DNA of 64,000 bases from Anaspis maculata. Its lineage: Eukaryota > Arthropoda > Insecta > Coleoptera > Scraptiidae. The notes beneath the pieces were generated by a model. The model had not been told where the DNA came from, searched no databases, and saw only the letters and a program-made list of their open reading frames with translations. The position numbers and the translations under genes are program-made. Where the stretch lies: NCBI GenBank assembly GCA_949128115.1, contig OX421961.1:129459050-129523049 (forward strand). The letters are read 5' to 3'. Shown piece after piece: positions 44,700-59,000 of this stretch (positions within the stretch are counted from its first letter, which is position 1; each line of letters begins with the position of its first letter).

Positions 44700-46255
44700 T
44701 TCGAGTCGAAATGTGCGGAATCAATTATCGAATTCCCCTAATTCTGAGAGTATCTCGGGAATTCTGGCAAACTCCGACTTTACATCGGAATTCAGACCAA
44801 TTCAACATGGAATTTCCATTTTAATCGAGATCAAAACTCCGGACTTTCTTTAAAAAATTCGGACTTCAACTACAGCTTCAATAATTATCTTGGAAATTCC
44901 GAGTAAATCTTGAGATATCAGAACCGAAGTCGGATACTCTGGAGTGATCTCGGAAATTCCGACTTCACCTCATAACTCAGACTCAACACAGTAATTTTGA
45001 CTTTCAGACTCAGACTTGAATTCAGGCAATTTCGGAATCTTCATCTTTATCAGACCCATAATTTTTTACTCATCTCACGAATACAGATTTGAACTCGGGA
45101 ATTCTCAGACTGATTATTTCGGGAACTCAAAATTCATCTCGAAGTTCTGAATTGATTTTTTATATTGATTCAGTAATTCCGACCTGACTTAATTTTTGAA
45201 TTCAAATCAAACTCGGAAGTTCAGACATACTCAGGATTTTCGGCTTTCAGAAACTCAAGAGTTGTCGACATTATCTCAGGAATGAGACGAAATTTTCGCC
45301 TTTGCTGAACCTGCAGCTTTGTACTTCACCTCCATCGGAAATTTATACTTTAGCTGAATTTTAGTCTTCTTCCGAGATAAGGACAGAAATTCCGAGCTTA
45401 AGCCCACAGTTTTCGTCTTTTTCTCAACAGTTCATATTTCAATTTGGAAACTTCTTTCTACATTATGACGCGGGAATTTGGACTTTATCTCAAGATACCA
45501 CTTCAACTCAGAATTTCTAACTTGAGCTTGTGAATTCAGGCTCAGTGTCGAAAATTTCGACCTAATCTTGAAATTCAGGTTCCAGAAATTTTCGCTGAGA
45601 TAGAAACCTTTCAGATTATACCGTGTACTCTCGGTTCTCAGGAATTCAGACTTTATCCCGGAATCAGGATCGATTTCCTATAAGACTGTAACTGAGTATC
45701 CAGTCTCGAAATTATTATGTCTTTATATAGCGGAGATTCCAACAAACTTGAAGTTTCTGTAGTCAGAATTTTTGACTTGATCTTGGAAATTCCAAAACTA
45801 TCTTGTTAATTTTCAATGAAATCCTGAAATCACTTCAAGAATTGATTTTTTTTCTTCTGAAAATTCTGATTTTATTCCAAATTTTCCGACATCATTTGAG
45901 TTTTCTTTTGCTATAAAGAACGAAAGAATCTCCGAGATTTTTGACTTTTATCAGAGTTTCCCACTTTATCTTGCAAATCCAAATTTCTTCAAATTTGCAG
46001 TTCTGTCAAGGGGAATTCCGACTTTATCTCGGAATACAGACTCAATTTCCAAGACTTGTCGTTATTAGTTTCGTGGAAACACCTTACGCACTCTTGAAAA
46101 TTCTCGGGAATTCCGACTTTATTTCAGAATACAGACCTATTTCACTCGGAATTTCCAACTTCATTATCTCAGACATTATCTCGAAAACTCCGACCTAAAC
46201 CAGGAACTTCCTCAATTATTTTGGGAATTCCCGAATTTATCTGGAGAATTCAAAA
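44700..46255. repeat. CTCGGAAATTC-type degenerate repeat, no higher-order unit
   Basis: Phrases such as ATCTCGGGAATTC, AACTCAGACT and GGAAATTCCGACTT recur every 20-30 bp on average, heavily mutated. No long direct repeat is seen, unlike 48100-64000. Open frames are by-products. Confidence 0.8.
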
Positions 46256-47015
46256 TTAGTAGTGGGAGCGGTACGCAAAATGATACTGCATTTTGGAGAA
46301 GAGTAACGAGATTTTCCATGAGCGTACTTCATACTAGAACAGGCGATCTGACCCGCAGCACTTGATATAAGAACTTTCACAAAACGATCATTGAGTATCG
46401 TCATGTGTCTCATAAAACAAGCTTACGGGTCTATTGAGGATGTTTTCATCAACTGTCGTCGTGTCCGTTCCATTCCTCACGTTTAAAAAAAATCTTTGGC
46501 AGAGATCAAAAAAATTGTTGCTATTTTTCTTATATACAAGAAAACGATAAATTGATATGTTTCGCTGAATTCATACCTAGGTTTCTGGATTTTTTTTGAA
46601 CACTCAGATTTTCAGACCAAACTTGGAGACATACCTACTTTCACTTTCTACTTCACGGACGAAAATTCTTTATGAATGACTAATTGTCCTTAACTGGAAT
46701 AGAGGATTCGTTTTTAAACCAAAATATATAGATAAAATTCGAAACAAACTCGACATGTATTATTGTTTGGGAGATATGGAAAATTTCGGTACCAAAAAGC
46801 TAGCAAGAAAAAATGAAAATATTTTAGCTATTTTAGCTACCAAAAAGCTAGCAAGAAAAAATGAAAACATCTACTACGGAAAATCGTGAAAGAGACACTA
46901 CCACTGTCAACGTCCGCTATACCTAATATACTCTATGCTATGACGAGGCTAAAAAATTCATCGAATTCTTCATCAGTATATAAAAATAAAAACGGTTTTC
47001 GCTAATCTGTTTCAG
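46256..47015. other. Probable host DNA upstream of an exon
   Basis: Non-repetitive apart from a duplicated AAAAAGCTAGCAAGAAAAAA (46795 and 46843). It ends in a splice acceptor (ATCTGTTTCAG). Confidence 0.5.
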
Positions 47016-47180
47016 AGAAATGCAGTTCACGAAGTTCAGGAGGAAATCCATGATGCAGCAGTTGCACCGGCCGCAGCTGCAGATGCAGTTTCTCTTGCTG
47101 ACTTGCTGCGTCGTGCTGGGCATCTTCTCCATAAATTCAACAGGAGCAGCTCGGAGGTCGCCGATAAACGGCACATGGAT
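47016..47180 (+). CDS. Coding exon of a putative secreted or membrane protein (partial)
   Basis: A pyrimidine-rich acceptor (CTAATCTGTTTCAG) precedes the exon and GTAAGT follows it. From ATG at 47020 (context AGAAATGC) 53 codons remain open, ending in phase 2. Third positions are strongly G/C in an AT-rich setting, favouring this frame over the alternative open frame in phase 0. The protein starts basic and Gln-rich (MQFTKFRRKSMMQQLH), then has a hydrophobic core QFLLLTCCVVLGIFSI and a small-residue region (STGAA) fitting signal-peptide cleavage; NST and NGT are possible glycosylation sites. I do not recognise the family. The rest of the gene is outside the window or beyond the repeats. Confidence 0.65.
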
Positions 47181-48099
47181 GTAAGTTACGTTTATTACGT
47201 TTAATGAAAGGTCTATGGCCAACCGCAGCGTATAAAACGCAGAGTTCCTGGGTGGACGTTTTGTCCTGATGGCGTGCGGTAATTCATCAAATCGTTATGT
47301 GCCCATCGTCGTCGTCGTCGTCGCCGTCATAATGTCTTTTTTCTTGCCATCGATGCCTCCTTGCTTCTCGGAAGACAATTTTTGCACATCCTGATGCATG
47401 CGCTGTAGCTATATAGTCTCTCAACATTAATAAATTACGAATATTGTACAAGGTGAGGTACAGCAAGGGGGCGGCGAAATTATCATCTCCGCGACAGGCG
47501 AGACGATCGTTTAAATTGGCCTCGTGTACACTGGCGCAAGAAATTCATACAAGAGAATCATTGCTTGCGACAATGCAAAAACCGGCAAGCTGCTCTGTCG
47601 CCTGTTCCCTGTTGGGACGGCATAATCCGACAGTTCCGCACTGTTGTTGGCGGGTTTTTTTCCGGAAATTCTCAGCTGAGCGGCAAGAAACGGAAAAATT
47701 CCGCGGCATGCTTTTAATGGCTAAAGGGTAGCGCGGTTCGAAAAGATTTAAACTGTTCAAGTTTTTCCGATTCGCAGAAGTTTCACCTGTAGTACATAGT
47801 ACAGGTAAAGGATAGTAAAAGACTTGCGCGCTTGATATAATAATTCTTTACAATAAAATCATTATTGGATTCCAGTATGCGCTATCACCCATCAGCCTTT
47901 TGTATAGTAGAGGAGTTGTAGAAGAAGAAATAATCGAAAGATGCGGTCCAAGGCAGGCAGAAATCGCAGGAGGAATCACACAAAAGGATAATGCAATAAA
48001 CCAAGAAAATACTGTTGGTCGACCTGCCGTTGACGGACACTTTTCAGCTTGTGTGTGAAACCAAAAAGTTGAACTTGAAAACTTGCCTTCATAGTCCAA
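47181..48099. other. Presumed intron start; otherwise unassigned
   Basis: Single-copy-like, GC-richer than the repeats. A CGTCGTCGTCGTCG run is at about 47308. The frame at 47444-47731 shows no known domain. Confidence 0.45.
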
Positions 48100-50632
48100 C
48101 CAGCAATGTCAATTTTATGTCGGAAATTCAGATTTGAACTCAAAAGCTTCGAGATCACCTCGAAATTCTCCATTTCATTTTGAAATTTACACTTCAACTC
48201 AGAAATTCTGACTTCACGAATTTCTCCTGGATCATACCTCGGGAATAAACTTCATTTCGAAAATTCAGATTCCAACCTATAAGCTCGGAACTTCTGAGTT
48301 CAATTTGGTAATTTAAACCTGAACTCGGTAATCACTGGCATTATTTCAAGAGTTTTGAAGTCATTCCGGAAACTCTGACTTTAATTTTAACTCTAACCAG
48401 AACTTGAAAATTCTGAAAACGTCTCGGAAATTCTGGCCCTGTTTCGTGAAATCAGCTTTGAACTTGGAATTTTTGCACAATTTCTCGAAGAATTTTTGAC
48501 CTCACCATGGAAATAGTGTAATCTCGAAACTACGTACCTGATCTCCGGCTTTATTTCTGACTTGAAACGTCAACTTTTCGAATCTGAGTTAATCTAAGAA
48601 ATTCGAACTCAAGCTCAGGAATCCTAAAACTATATCAACAAATTCGGCTTTTTTTGAACACCTACATACCTATATCAGATTTTTGTGACTTCCGAATTTT
48701 GGCTTTTATCGAACCGAGAATTTTAGACTTCAAATCAGAAATTTTGTGATGGAAATTCGACTTGAACTTACAACATTGAAGTAACCTCGGAATCCAGACT
48801 TGAGTTGGGAAATTCTGAAATTAATTCATAAATTCAAACTAGAGCCCGGAGCTGAGACTTTTCGGGAAATTCTGAGATTATCTCGAAAATCAAGACTTGA
48901 ACCCGGACATTCAAAGAATAACTCAAAAACCCTGAGCTAATCCCAAGAATCTTGAGTTTATCTTGGAAATTTGGACTTCATCTGGGGACTTCAGTTATTT
49001 GAAAAGTCCCAGCTGAGTTGCCTTCCCTGAATTTGTTCCAGAAATGGTGACGAGTCTCAGACTCTCCACTTCATTTTGAAATTCGCTCTTCAACTCACAA
49101 ATTCTGAGCTGAAGAATCTCTCCCGAGATTATCTTGAGAACTCTGTTTTCACTTCATCTCGGAAACTAAAATTTATAACCTATAAGCTGGGAAATTTTGA
49201 GTTTATCTCGGGAAATCTTCAGATATAAACTCGGCGATTCTGACTTTATCTCAAGATAAGTTCTAAAATAATTGTGGAAACTCGAAACTTTGACTCTAAC
49301 TTTAACGAACTCTGACCAAAACTCGAAAATTCTAAGAATATTTCGGAAATTCTAAGCTTGGTTTCATGAGCTCAGCTTGGAATTTTTGTCTATGTTGATT
49401 CAGAATGTCTCTAGGAATTTTCCACTTTGTCTAGGAAATTCTGAGATTGTCCCGAAAATCATGACCTGAACTCGGATAGGTACTCTGAGATTAACTTGGA
49501 AATGCTGAGCTAATCCTGGGAATTTTGGAATGATCTCGGGAATTTAGACTTCAAATATTTAGAAAGTCGCAGCTGAGTTGCCTCCTTTGAGTTTATTTCG
49601 AAAATTTAGTTTTCAATAATCCAAGAATTTCCTAATTCACTCGAAAATACAAGCTCAAACTTGGGCATTGTCTAGGAAATTATACAATTGGCTCGTAAGC
49701 TCCGACATTTTAGGCATTCTAAAATTGTTCCAAAGACTCAGACTTTATTACAACATTTGGACTCAAACTTGATTCTTCTAAATCAGACAACTTCTGAGAT
49801 TATCCTAGAAACTGAGATCTTAACTTGAGAAAATAACTCAATTTTCCCTTAAAAATCGTAGAGCATGCAACTTAACGTCGGAAATTGAGATTGAAACTTG
49901 AAAACTCTAAGATATTTTTGAAATCCACAGATATTTCTTTTTTATTCGGACTCTAACCCAGAATATCTTAGATTAGGTATATATTTCTCATCTTGAGAAT
50001 TTTCACTGCATCTCGGAAATTCAGACTTATTAGCTTGGGGGTCCTGCGACTCCTGCGAGTGCAAATAACTCAGGAACTTCGGTCTAAAGCAGGAACTTCC
50101 GACTTTATGTCAGACACACTAGAATCATTCCGAGAGTTCCGACTTCAATTGGGAAGTTGGACTCGAACACATAAATTCTGAGTATATCTAGGAAATTCTG
50201 ACCCTATTTCGTGAACTTAGCCTTCAACTTGGAATTTTCGCCATGGTCAACTTGAAATTCCCAACCTCATCTCGATAATTCTGAGAAAAATTCAAAGTTT
50301 TTTTTTTGCAAATTCGGACCTGAACCTGAAGTGGCTTGAAAATTTTGATTTTGTCCCGACAACTCGGGAATTATCTCGGAAATGCCAATTTCGTGTTGGA
50401 AACTCAGACTCAAACTCGAAAGCTTTAAGCTCTGCTTCAAGGTCACTCAGAAATTCTCCACTTTATTTCAAAATTCACACTTCAACTGAAAAATTCTGAG
50501 TTTAGGAATCTCTCTTGAGATTATTTCGAGAATCCGACTTTACCGAATTCAGATTTATAACCTACAAGATCGGAAGTTCTGATGAGTTTATCTCAGGAGT
50601 TCAGACCTAAACTCGGCGATTCCGACTTTATT

Positions 50633-50675
50633 AATAATAATAATAATAATAAGCTTTATTGTCCAACAACAAGAA
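50633..50675 (-). mobile_element. 43 bp retroposon tail in repeat unit 1
   Basis: (AAT)n plus AAGCTTTATTGTCC, i.e. an AATAAA-type 3' end on the minus strand, flanked by TTTATT (50627-50632, 50676-50681). Units at 55340, 57700 and 60010 lack it. Confidence 0.7.
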
Positions 50676-51425
50676 TTTATTCCAGGAGTTCCAAGATCAT
50701 TTCGGAAATTCCGACTCAAATTTGGAACTCTAATCAAAACTCGGCTCGGAAGGTCTGAGAATACTTACCTTGTAAATTCTGACCTTGGCTTCGTAAACTA
50801 AGCTTCGACTTTTTGAAACCACAACCGTGTGAATTCCTAGATTGCCTCATAAAATTTTGACTTGAGCTTGTAAATTCTGAAACTATCTAGACAATTCCGA
50901 CTTTTTTCAATACCTACATATCAGATTTTTGTCAACTCCGAATTTTTGCCTCCATCAAACTTTGAATTTTTGACTTCATATCGGAAATTTTGAGATGACT
51001 TCGGGGATCCAGAATTGAACTCAAAAACTGATGAGGTAATTTCGGAATTCAGACTTGAGTTAGGGGCACCCGGAATTTTCGACTTTGAAAGAAACTGATG
51101 ATTTGAAGTTTTTCTCGCTAATTCAAACCTAAACCCAACGTAGCGACCTTTTTAAAAAACTTGTATTTTTTCAATTCACCGCGACAATTCTATAAGTTAT
51201 CTCAGAAATGCCAACTAGATGTCGAAAATTCAGGGTTGAACTCAAAAGTTTCAAGATCACCTCGGAATTATCCACTTAATTTTAAAATTTACACTTCAAC
51301 TCAGAAATTTTGAGTTAGGAATCTCTTCTGAGATTATTCCGGGAATTCTGAATTTATCTTGAAATTCAAATTTTTAGCCGTGAGCTCGGAAGTTCCGAGT
51401 TTAAGTTTATCTCGGAAATTCAGAC

Positions 51426-51530
51426 CTGAATACATAGCCAAAGTTTTCTGCTCTGTCCAATGGGACTGTTCCGGTCCTTCCAGCAGGCTTGGAACCCATT
51501 GGAAAACAAATTCCACATTAGGCTCAGGTT
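51426..51530. repeat. ~105 bp conserved module of the repeat unit (first of five)
   Basis: Unlike its surroundings it lacks the CGGAAATTC phrase. Contains CATAGCCAAAGTTTTCTGC and the dyad CCAATGGG..CCCATTGG around GTTCCGGTCCTTCCAGC. Copies at about 53778, 56149, 58432 and 63250 are nearly identical. Absent from the oldest-looking unit (about 49150). Confidence 0.75.
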
Positions 51531-52981
51531 TATCTCGGAAACTCAAATTTGTAACCTATAACCTGGGAAATTTTGAGTTTATCTCGGGAAATCAGATCTA
51601 AACTCGGCGATTATAAAAAATAATTGTGGAACGAAACTCCTACTTTAACTTTAACGAACTCTGGCCAAAACTCGAAAATTCCAAGAATATCTCGGAAATT
51701 CTAAGCTTGGTTTCGTGAGCTCAACTCTAAACTTGGAATTTTCGCCTATGTCAACTCAGAATTTCTCTAGGAATTTTCCACTTCATCTAGGAAATTCTGA
51801 GACTATCTCGAAAATCATGACCTGAACTCGGATACTCTGAGATTAACTCGGGAATGCTGAGCTAATCTTGGGAAATTTGGATTTATCTCGGGAATTCAGA
51901 CTTCAATTATTCAGAAAGACGCAGCTGAGTTGCCTCCTTTTATTTAGTAGTATATTTCGAAAATTTAGTTTTCAATAATCCAATAAAAATTTCCGAATTC
52001 ACTCGAAAATACAAGCTCAAACTTGGGAATCGTCTCGGAAATTATACAATTGGCTCGTAAGTTCCGACATTTTAGGCATTCTAAAATCGTTCCAAAGACT
52101 CAGACTTCATTACGACATTTGGACTCAAACTTGATTCTCCTAGATTAGACAACTTCTGAAATTATCCTTGAAACTGAGACCTTAGCTCAAGAAAAAATAC
52201 TCAATTTGCTTTTGAAAATCGTAGAACATGCAACTTAACGTCGGAAATTTAGACTGAAACTTGAAAACTTTGAGATATTTTTGGAATCCACAGATATTTT
52301 TTTTTATTCAGACTCTAAGCCAGAATATTTTAGATCAGGTATTTCTTATCTTGACAATTTACACTTTATCTCTGAAATTCAGACTTATCAGCTTGGAAGT
52401 CCTGCGAGTGCATAAAACTCAGAAACTTCGGTCTAAAGCAGAAACTCCCGACTTTATGTCAGACACTCTAGAATCATTCCGAAAGTTCCGACTTCAATTG
52501 GGAAGTTGGACTCGAACACGTAGATTCTGAGTATATCTAGGAAATTCTGACCCTATTCTGTGAACTTAGCCCTTAAGTTGGAATTTTCGCTATTGTCAAC
52601 TTGAAATTCTCAACCTCGTCCCGATAATTCTGGGAAAAATTCAAAGTTTTTTTTTTGCAAATTCGGACCTGAACCTGAAGTGGCTTGAAAATTTTGATTT
52701 TGTCCCGACAACTCTAGAATTATCTTGGAAATGCCAATTTCGTGTTGGAAACTCAGACTCAAACTCAAAAGCTTTAAGCTTGGCTTCAAGGTCACTCAAA
52801 AATTCTCCGCTTTATTTTAAAATTCACACTTCAACTGAAAAATTCTGAGTTGAGGAATCTCTCTTGAGATTATTTCGAGAATCCGACTTTACCGGATTCA
52901 GATTTATAACCTACAAGATCGGAAGTTCTGATGAGTTTATCTCAGGAGTTCAGACCTAAACTCGGCGATTCCGACTTTATT

Positions 52982-53027
52982 AATAATAATAATAATAATA
53001 ATAAGCTTTATTGTCCAACAACAAGAA
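52982..53027 (-). mobile_element. Same retroposon tail in repeat unit 2
   Basis: Identical insertion point and sequence to 50633-50675 with a longer (AAT)n; flanked by TTTATT. Its sharing shows these two units derive from one another. Confidence 0.7.
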
Positions 53028-56000
53028 TTTATTCCAGGAGTTCCAAGATCATTTCGGAAATTCCGACTCAAATTTGGAACTCTAATCAAAACTCGGCTCG
53101 GAAGGTCTGAGAATACTTACCTTGTAAATTCTGACCTTGGCTTTGTAAACTCAGCTTCGACTTTTTGAAACCACAACCGTGTGAATTCCTAGATTGCCTC
53201 ATAAAATTTTGACTTGAGCTTGTAAATTCTGAAACTATCTAGACAATTCCGACTTTTTTCAATACCTACATATCAGATTTTTGTCAACTCCGAATTTTTG
53301 CCTCCATCAAACTTTGAATTTTTGACTTCATATCGGAAATTTCGAGATGACTTCGGGGATCCAGAATTGAACTCAAAAACTGATGAGGTAATTTCGGAAT
53401 TCAGACTTGAGTTAGGGGCACCCGGAATTTTCGACTTTGAAAGAAACTGATGATTTGAAGTTTTTCTCGCTAATTCAAACCTAAACCCAACGTAGCGACC
53501 TTTTTAAAAAACTTGTATTTTTTTAATTCACCGCGACAATTCTATAAGTTATCTCAGAAATGCCAACTAGATGTCGAAAATTCAGGGTTGAACTCAAAAG
53601 TTTCAAGATCACCTCGGAATTATCCACTTAATTTTAAAATTTACACTTCAACTCAGAAATTTTGAGTTAGGAATCTCTTCTGAGATTATTCCGGGAATTC
53701 TGAATTCATCTTGAAATTCAAATTTTTAGCCGTGAGCTCGGAAGTTCCGAGTTTGAGTTTATCTCGGAAATTCAGACCTGAATACATAGCCAAAGTTTTC
53801 TGCTCTGTCCAATGGGATTGTTCCGGTCCTTCCAGCAGGCTTGGAACCCATTGGAAAACAAATTTCACATTAGGCTCAGGTTTATCTCGGAAACTCAAAT
53901 TTGTAACCTATAACCTGGGAAATTTTGAGTTTATCTCGGGAAATCAGATCTAAACTCGGCGATTATAAAAAATAATTGTGGAAACTCGAAACTCCTACTT
54001 TAACTTTAACGAACTCTGGCCAAAACTCGAAAATTCTAAGAATATCTCGGAAATTCTAAGCTTGGTTTCGTGAGCTCAACTCTAAACTTGGAATTTTCGC
54101 CTATGTCAACTCAGAATTTCTCTAGGAATTTTCCACTTTATCTAGGAAATTCTGAGACTATCTCGAAAATCATGACCTGAACTCGGATACTCTGAGATTA
54201 ACTCGGGAATGCTGAGCTAATATTGGGAATTTTGGATTTATCTCGGGAATTCAGACTTCAATTATTCAGAAAGGCGCAGCTGAGTTGCCTCCTTTTATTT
54301 AGTAGTATATTTCGAAAATTTAGTTTTCAATAATCCAATAAAAATTTCCGAATTCACTCGAAAATACAAGCTCAAACTTGGGAATCGTCTTGGAAATTAT
54401 ACAATTGGCTCGTGAGTTCCGACATTTTAGGCATTCTAAAATTGTTCCAAAGACTCAGACTTCATTACGACATTTGGACTCAAACTTGATTCTCCTAGAT
54501 TAGACAACTTCTGAGATTATCCTAGAAACTGAGACCTTAGCTCAAAAAAAAAAACCCCAATTTGCTTTCGAAAATCGTAGAGCATGCAACTTAACGTCGG
54601 AAATTTAGACTGAAACTTGAAAATTCTGAGATATTTTTGAAATCCACAGATATTTTCGAAATCCACAGATATTTTTTTTTATTCAGACTCTAACCCAGAA
54701 TATTTTAGATTAGGTATTTCTCATCTTGACAGTTTACACTTCCTCTCAGAAGTCCAGACTTATCAGCTTGGAGGTCCTGCGAGTGCATGAAACTCAGAAA
54801 CTTCGGTCTAAAGCAGAAACTCCCGACTTTATGTCAGACACTCTAGAATCATTCCGAAAGTTCCGACTTCAATTGGGAAGTTGGACTCGAACACGTAGAT
54901 TCTGAGTATATCTAGGCAATTCTGACCCTGTTTTGTGGACTTAGCCAATAAGTTGGAGTTTTCGCTATTGTCAATTGGAAATTCTCAACCTCGTCCCGAT
55001 AATTCTGGGAAAAATTCGAAGTTCTTTCTGCAAATTCGGACCTGAACCTCGACCTTTATCAAAAACTTGAAATTTTTTATTTTGTCCCGACAAGTCTGGA
55101 ATTATCTCGGAAATGCCAACTTCGTGTCGGAAACTCAGACTTGAACTCAAAAGCTTGAAGCTCTGCTTCAAGGTCACTCAAAAATTCTCCACTTCATTTC
55201 AGAATTCACACTTCAGCTGAAAAATTCTGAGTTTAGGAATCTCTCTTGAGATTATTTCGAGAATTCCGACTTTATCGAATTCAGATTTATAACCCACAAG
55301 CTCGGAAGTTCTAAGTTTATCTGGGGAGTTCAGACCTGAACTCGGCGATTCCTACTTCATTCCAGGAGTTCCAAAATCATTTCGGAAATTCCGACTCAAA
55401 TTTGGAACTCTAACCAAAACTCGGAAGGTCTGAGATAGTCACCTTGGAAATTCTGACCTTGGTTCCGTAAAAGCTTTGACTTTATTTCTGACCTGAAACC
55501 TCAACTTGTGAATTCCTGGATCGCCTTATAAAATTTCGACTTGAGCTTGTAAGTTCTGAAACTATCTCGACAATTCCGACTTTTTTTTAATAGTCGTTAT
55601 TTAAATCCTACATATCAGATTTTTGTCAACTCCGAATTTTGGCCTCCATCAAACTTTGAATTTTTGACTTCATACCGGAAATTTTGAGGTGAGTCCGGAA
55701 ATCTAGAACTAAACTTAAAAAGTGATGAGGTAATTTCGAAATTCAGACTTGAGTCAGGAAATTCTGAGATTGATTTAGAAATTTAGACTGGAACCCGGAA
55801 TTTCCGACTTTGAAAGAAACTGATAATTTGAAGTTTTTCTCGCTAATTTAGACCTAAACCCAACGTAGCGACCTTTGTCAAAAACTTGAATTTTTTTTAT
55901 TTCACCGCGACAATTCTAGAATTATCTCAGAAATGCCAACTGGATGTCGAAAATTCAGGTTTGAACTCAAAAGCTTCAAGATCACCTCAAAATTATCCAC

Positions 56001-59000
56001 TCAATTTTGAAATTTACACTTCAACTCAGAAATTCTGAGTTAGGAATCTCTTCTGAGATTATTCCGGGAATTCTGACTTCATCTTGAAATTCAGATTTAT
56101 AGCCGTGAGCTCGGAAGTTCCGAGTTTGAGTTTATCTCGGAAATTCAGACCTGAATACATAGCCAAAGTTTTCTGCTCTGTCCAATGGGATTGTTCCGGT
56201 CCTTCCAGCAGGCTTGGAACCCATTGGAAAACAAATTTCACATTAGGCTCAGGTTTATCTCGGAAACTCAAATTTGTAACCTATAACCTGGGAAATTTTG
56301 AGTTTATCTCGGGAAATCAGATCTAAACTCGGCGATTATAAAAAATAATTGTGAAAACTCGAAACTCCTTCTTTAACTTTAACGAACTCTGACCGAAACT
56401 CGAAAATTCTAAGAATATCTCGGAAATTCTAAGCTTGGTTTCGTGAGCTCAACTCTAAACTTGGAATTTTCGCCTATGTCAACTCAGAATTTCTCTAGGG
56501 ATTTTCCACTTTATCTGAGAAGTTCTGAGATTATCTCGAGAATCATGACCTGAACTCGGATACTCTGAAATTAACTTGGGAATGCTGAGCTAATTTTGGG
56601 AATTTTGGATTTATCTCGGGAATTCAGACTCCAATTATACAGAAAGTCGCAGCTGAGTTGCTTTCTCTGAGTTTATTTAGAAAATTTTGTTCTCAATAAT
56701 CCAAGAATTTCCTAATTCACTCGGAAATACAAGCTTAAACTTGGAAATTGTCTAGGAACTTATAAAATTGGCTCGTGAGTTCCGACATTTTAGGCATTCT
56801 CAAATCGTTCCAAAGACGCAGACTTCATTACGACACTTGGACTCGAACTTTATTCTCCTAGATTGGACAACTTCTGAGATTATCCTAGAAACTGAGACCT
56901 TAGCTCAAAAGAAAAATACTTAATTTGCTTTCGAAAATCGTAGAGCATGCAACTTAACGTCGGAAATTAAGACTGAAACTTGAAAACTCTGGGATATTTT
57001 TGAAATCCACAGATATTCTTTTTATTCAGACTCTAACCCAGAATATTTTAGATCAAGTATTTCTCATCTTGACAATTCACACTTTATCTCGGAAGTTCAG
57101 ACTTATCAGCTTGGAAGTCCTGCGAGTGCATAAAACTCAGAAACTTCGGTCTAAATCAAGAACTTCCGACTTTATGTCACTCTAGAATCATTCCGAAAGT
57201 TCCGACTACAATTGGGAAGTTGGACTCAAACACGTAAATTCTGAGTATATCTAGGAAATTCTGACCCTATTTCGGGAACTTGGCCCCTAACTTTCGCCAT
57301 TGTCAACTTGAAATTCCCAACCTCATCTCGATAATTCTTGGGAAAAATTAAAAGTTTTTGTTGCAAATTCGGACCTGAACCTGAAGTGGCGACCTTTATC
57401 AAAAACTTGAAATTTTTGATTTTGTCCCGACAACTCTGGAATTATCGCGGAAATGCCAATTTCGTGTCAAAAACTCAGACTTAAACTCAAAAGCTTCAAG
57501 CTCTGCTTTAAAGTCACCTAAAACTTTTCCACTTCATTTCCAAATTCACACTTAAACTAGAAAATTCTGAGTTTAGGAATCTCTCTTGAGATTATTTCGA
57601 AAATTCCGACTTTATCGAATCCAGATTTATAACCTACAAGCTCGGAAGTTCTAAGTTTATCTGGGGAGTTCAGACCTGAACTCGGCGAATCCGACTTCAT
57701 TCCAGGAGTTCCAAAATCATTCCGCAAATTCCGACTCAAATTTGGAACTCTAACCAAAACTCGGAAGGTCTGAGATAGTCACCTTGGAAACTCTGACCTT
57801 GGTTCCGTAAAAGCTTTGACTTTATTTCTGACAGGAAACCTCAACTTGTGAATTCCTAGATTGCCTTATAAAATTTCGACTTGAGCTTGTAAGTTCTGAA
57901 ACTATCTCGACAATTCCGAATTTTGGCCTCCATCAAACTTTAAATTTTTGACTTCATACCGGAAATTTTGGGGTGAGTCCGGGAATCCAGAACTAAACTT
58001 AAAAACTGATGGGGTAATTTCGAAATTCAGACTTGAGTCAGGAAATTCTGAGATTGGTTTAGAAATTTAGACTGGAACCCGGAATTTCCGACTTTGAAAG
58101 GAACTGATAATTTGAAGTTTTTCTCGCTAATTTAGACCTAAACCCAACGTAGCGACCTTTGTCAAAAACTTGAATTTTTTTATTTCACCGCGACAATTCT
58201 AGAATTATCTCAGAAATGACAACTGGATGTCGAAAATTCAGGGTTGAACTCAAAAGCTTCAAGATCACCTCGAAATTATCCAGTTAATTTTGAAATTTAC
58301 ACTTCAACTCAGAAATTCTGAGTTAGGAATCTCTTCTGAGATTATTCCGGGAATTCTGACTTCATCTTGAAATTCAGATTTATAGCCGTGAGCTCGGAAG
58401 TTCCGAGTTTGAGTTTATCTCGGAAATTCAGACCTGAATACATAGCCAAAGTTTTCTGCTCTGTCCGATGGGATTGTTCCGGTCCTTCCAGCAGGCTTGG
58501 AACCCATTGGAAAACAAATTTCACATTAGGCTCAGGTTTATCTCGGAAACTCAAATTTGTAACCTATAACCTGGGAAATTTTGAGTTTATCTCGGGAAAT
58601 CAGATCTAAACTCGGCGAATATAAAAAATAATTGTGGAAACTCGAAACTCCTACTTTAACTTTAACGAACTCTGACCAAAACTCGAAAATTCCAAGAATA
58701 TCTCGGAAATTCTAAGCTTGGTTTCGTGAGCTCAACTCTAAACTTGGAATTTTCGCCTATGTCAACTCAGAATTTCTCTAGGAATTTTCCACTTTATCTA
58801 GGAAATTCTGAGATTATCTCGAAAATCATGACCTGAACTCGGATACTCTGAGATTAACTCGGGAATGCTGAGCTAATCTTGGGAAATTTGGATTTATCTC
58901 GGGAATTCAGACTTCAATTATTCAGAAAGGCGCAGCTGAGTTGCCTCCTTTTATTTAGTAGTATATTTCGAAAATTTAGTTTTCAATAATCCAATAAAAA

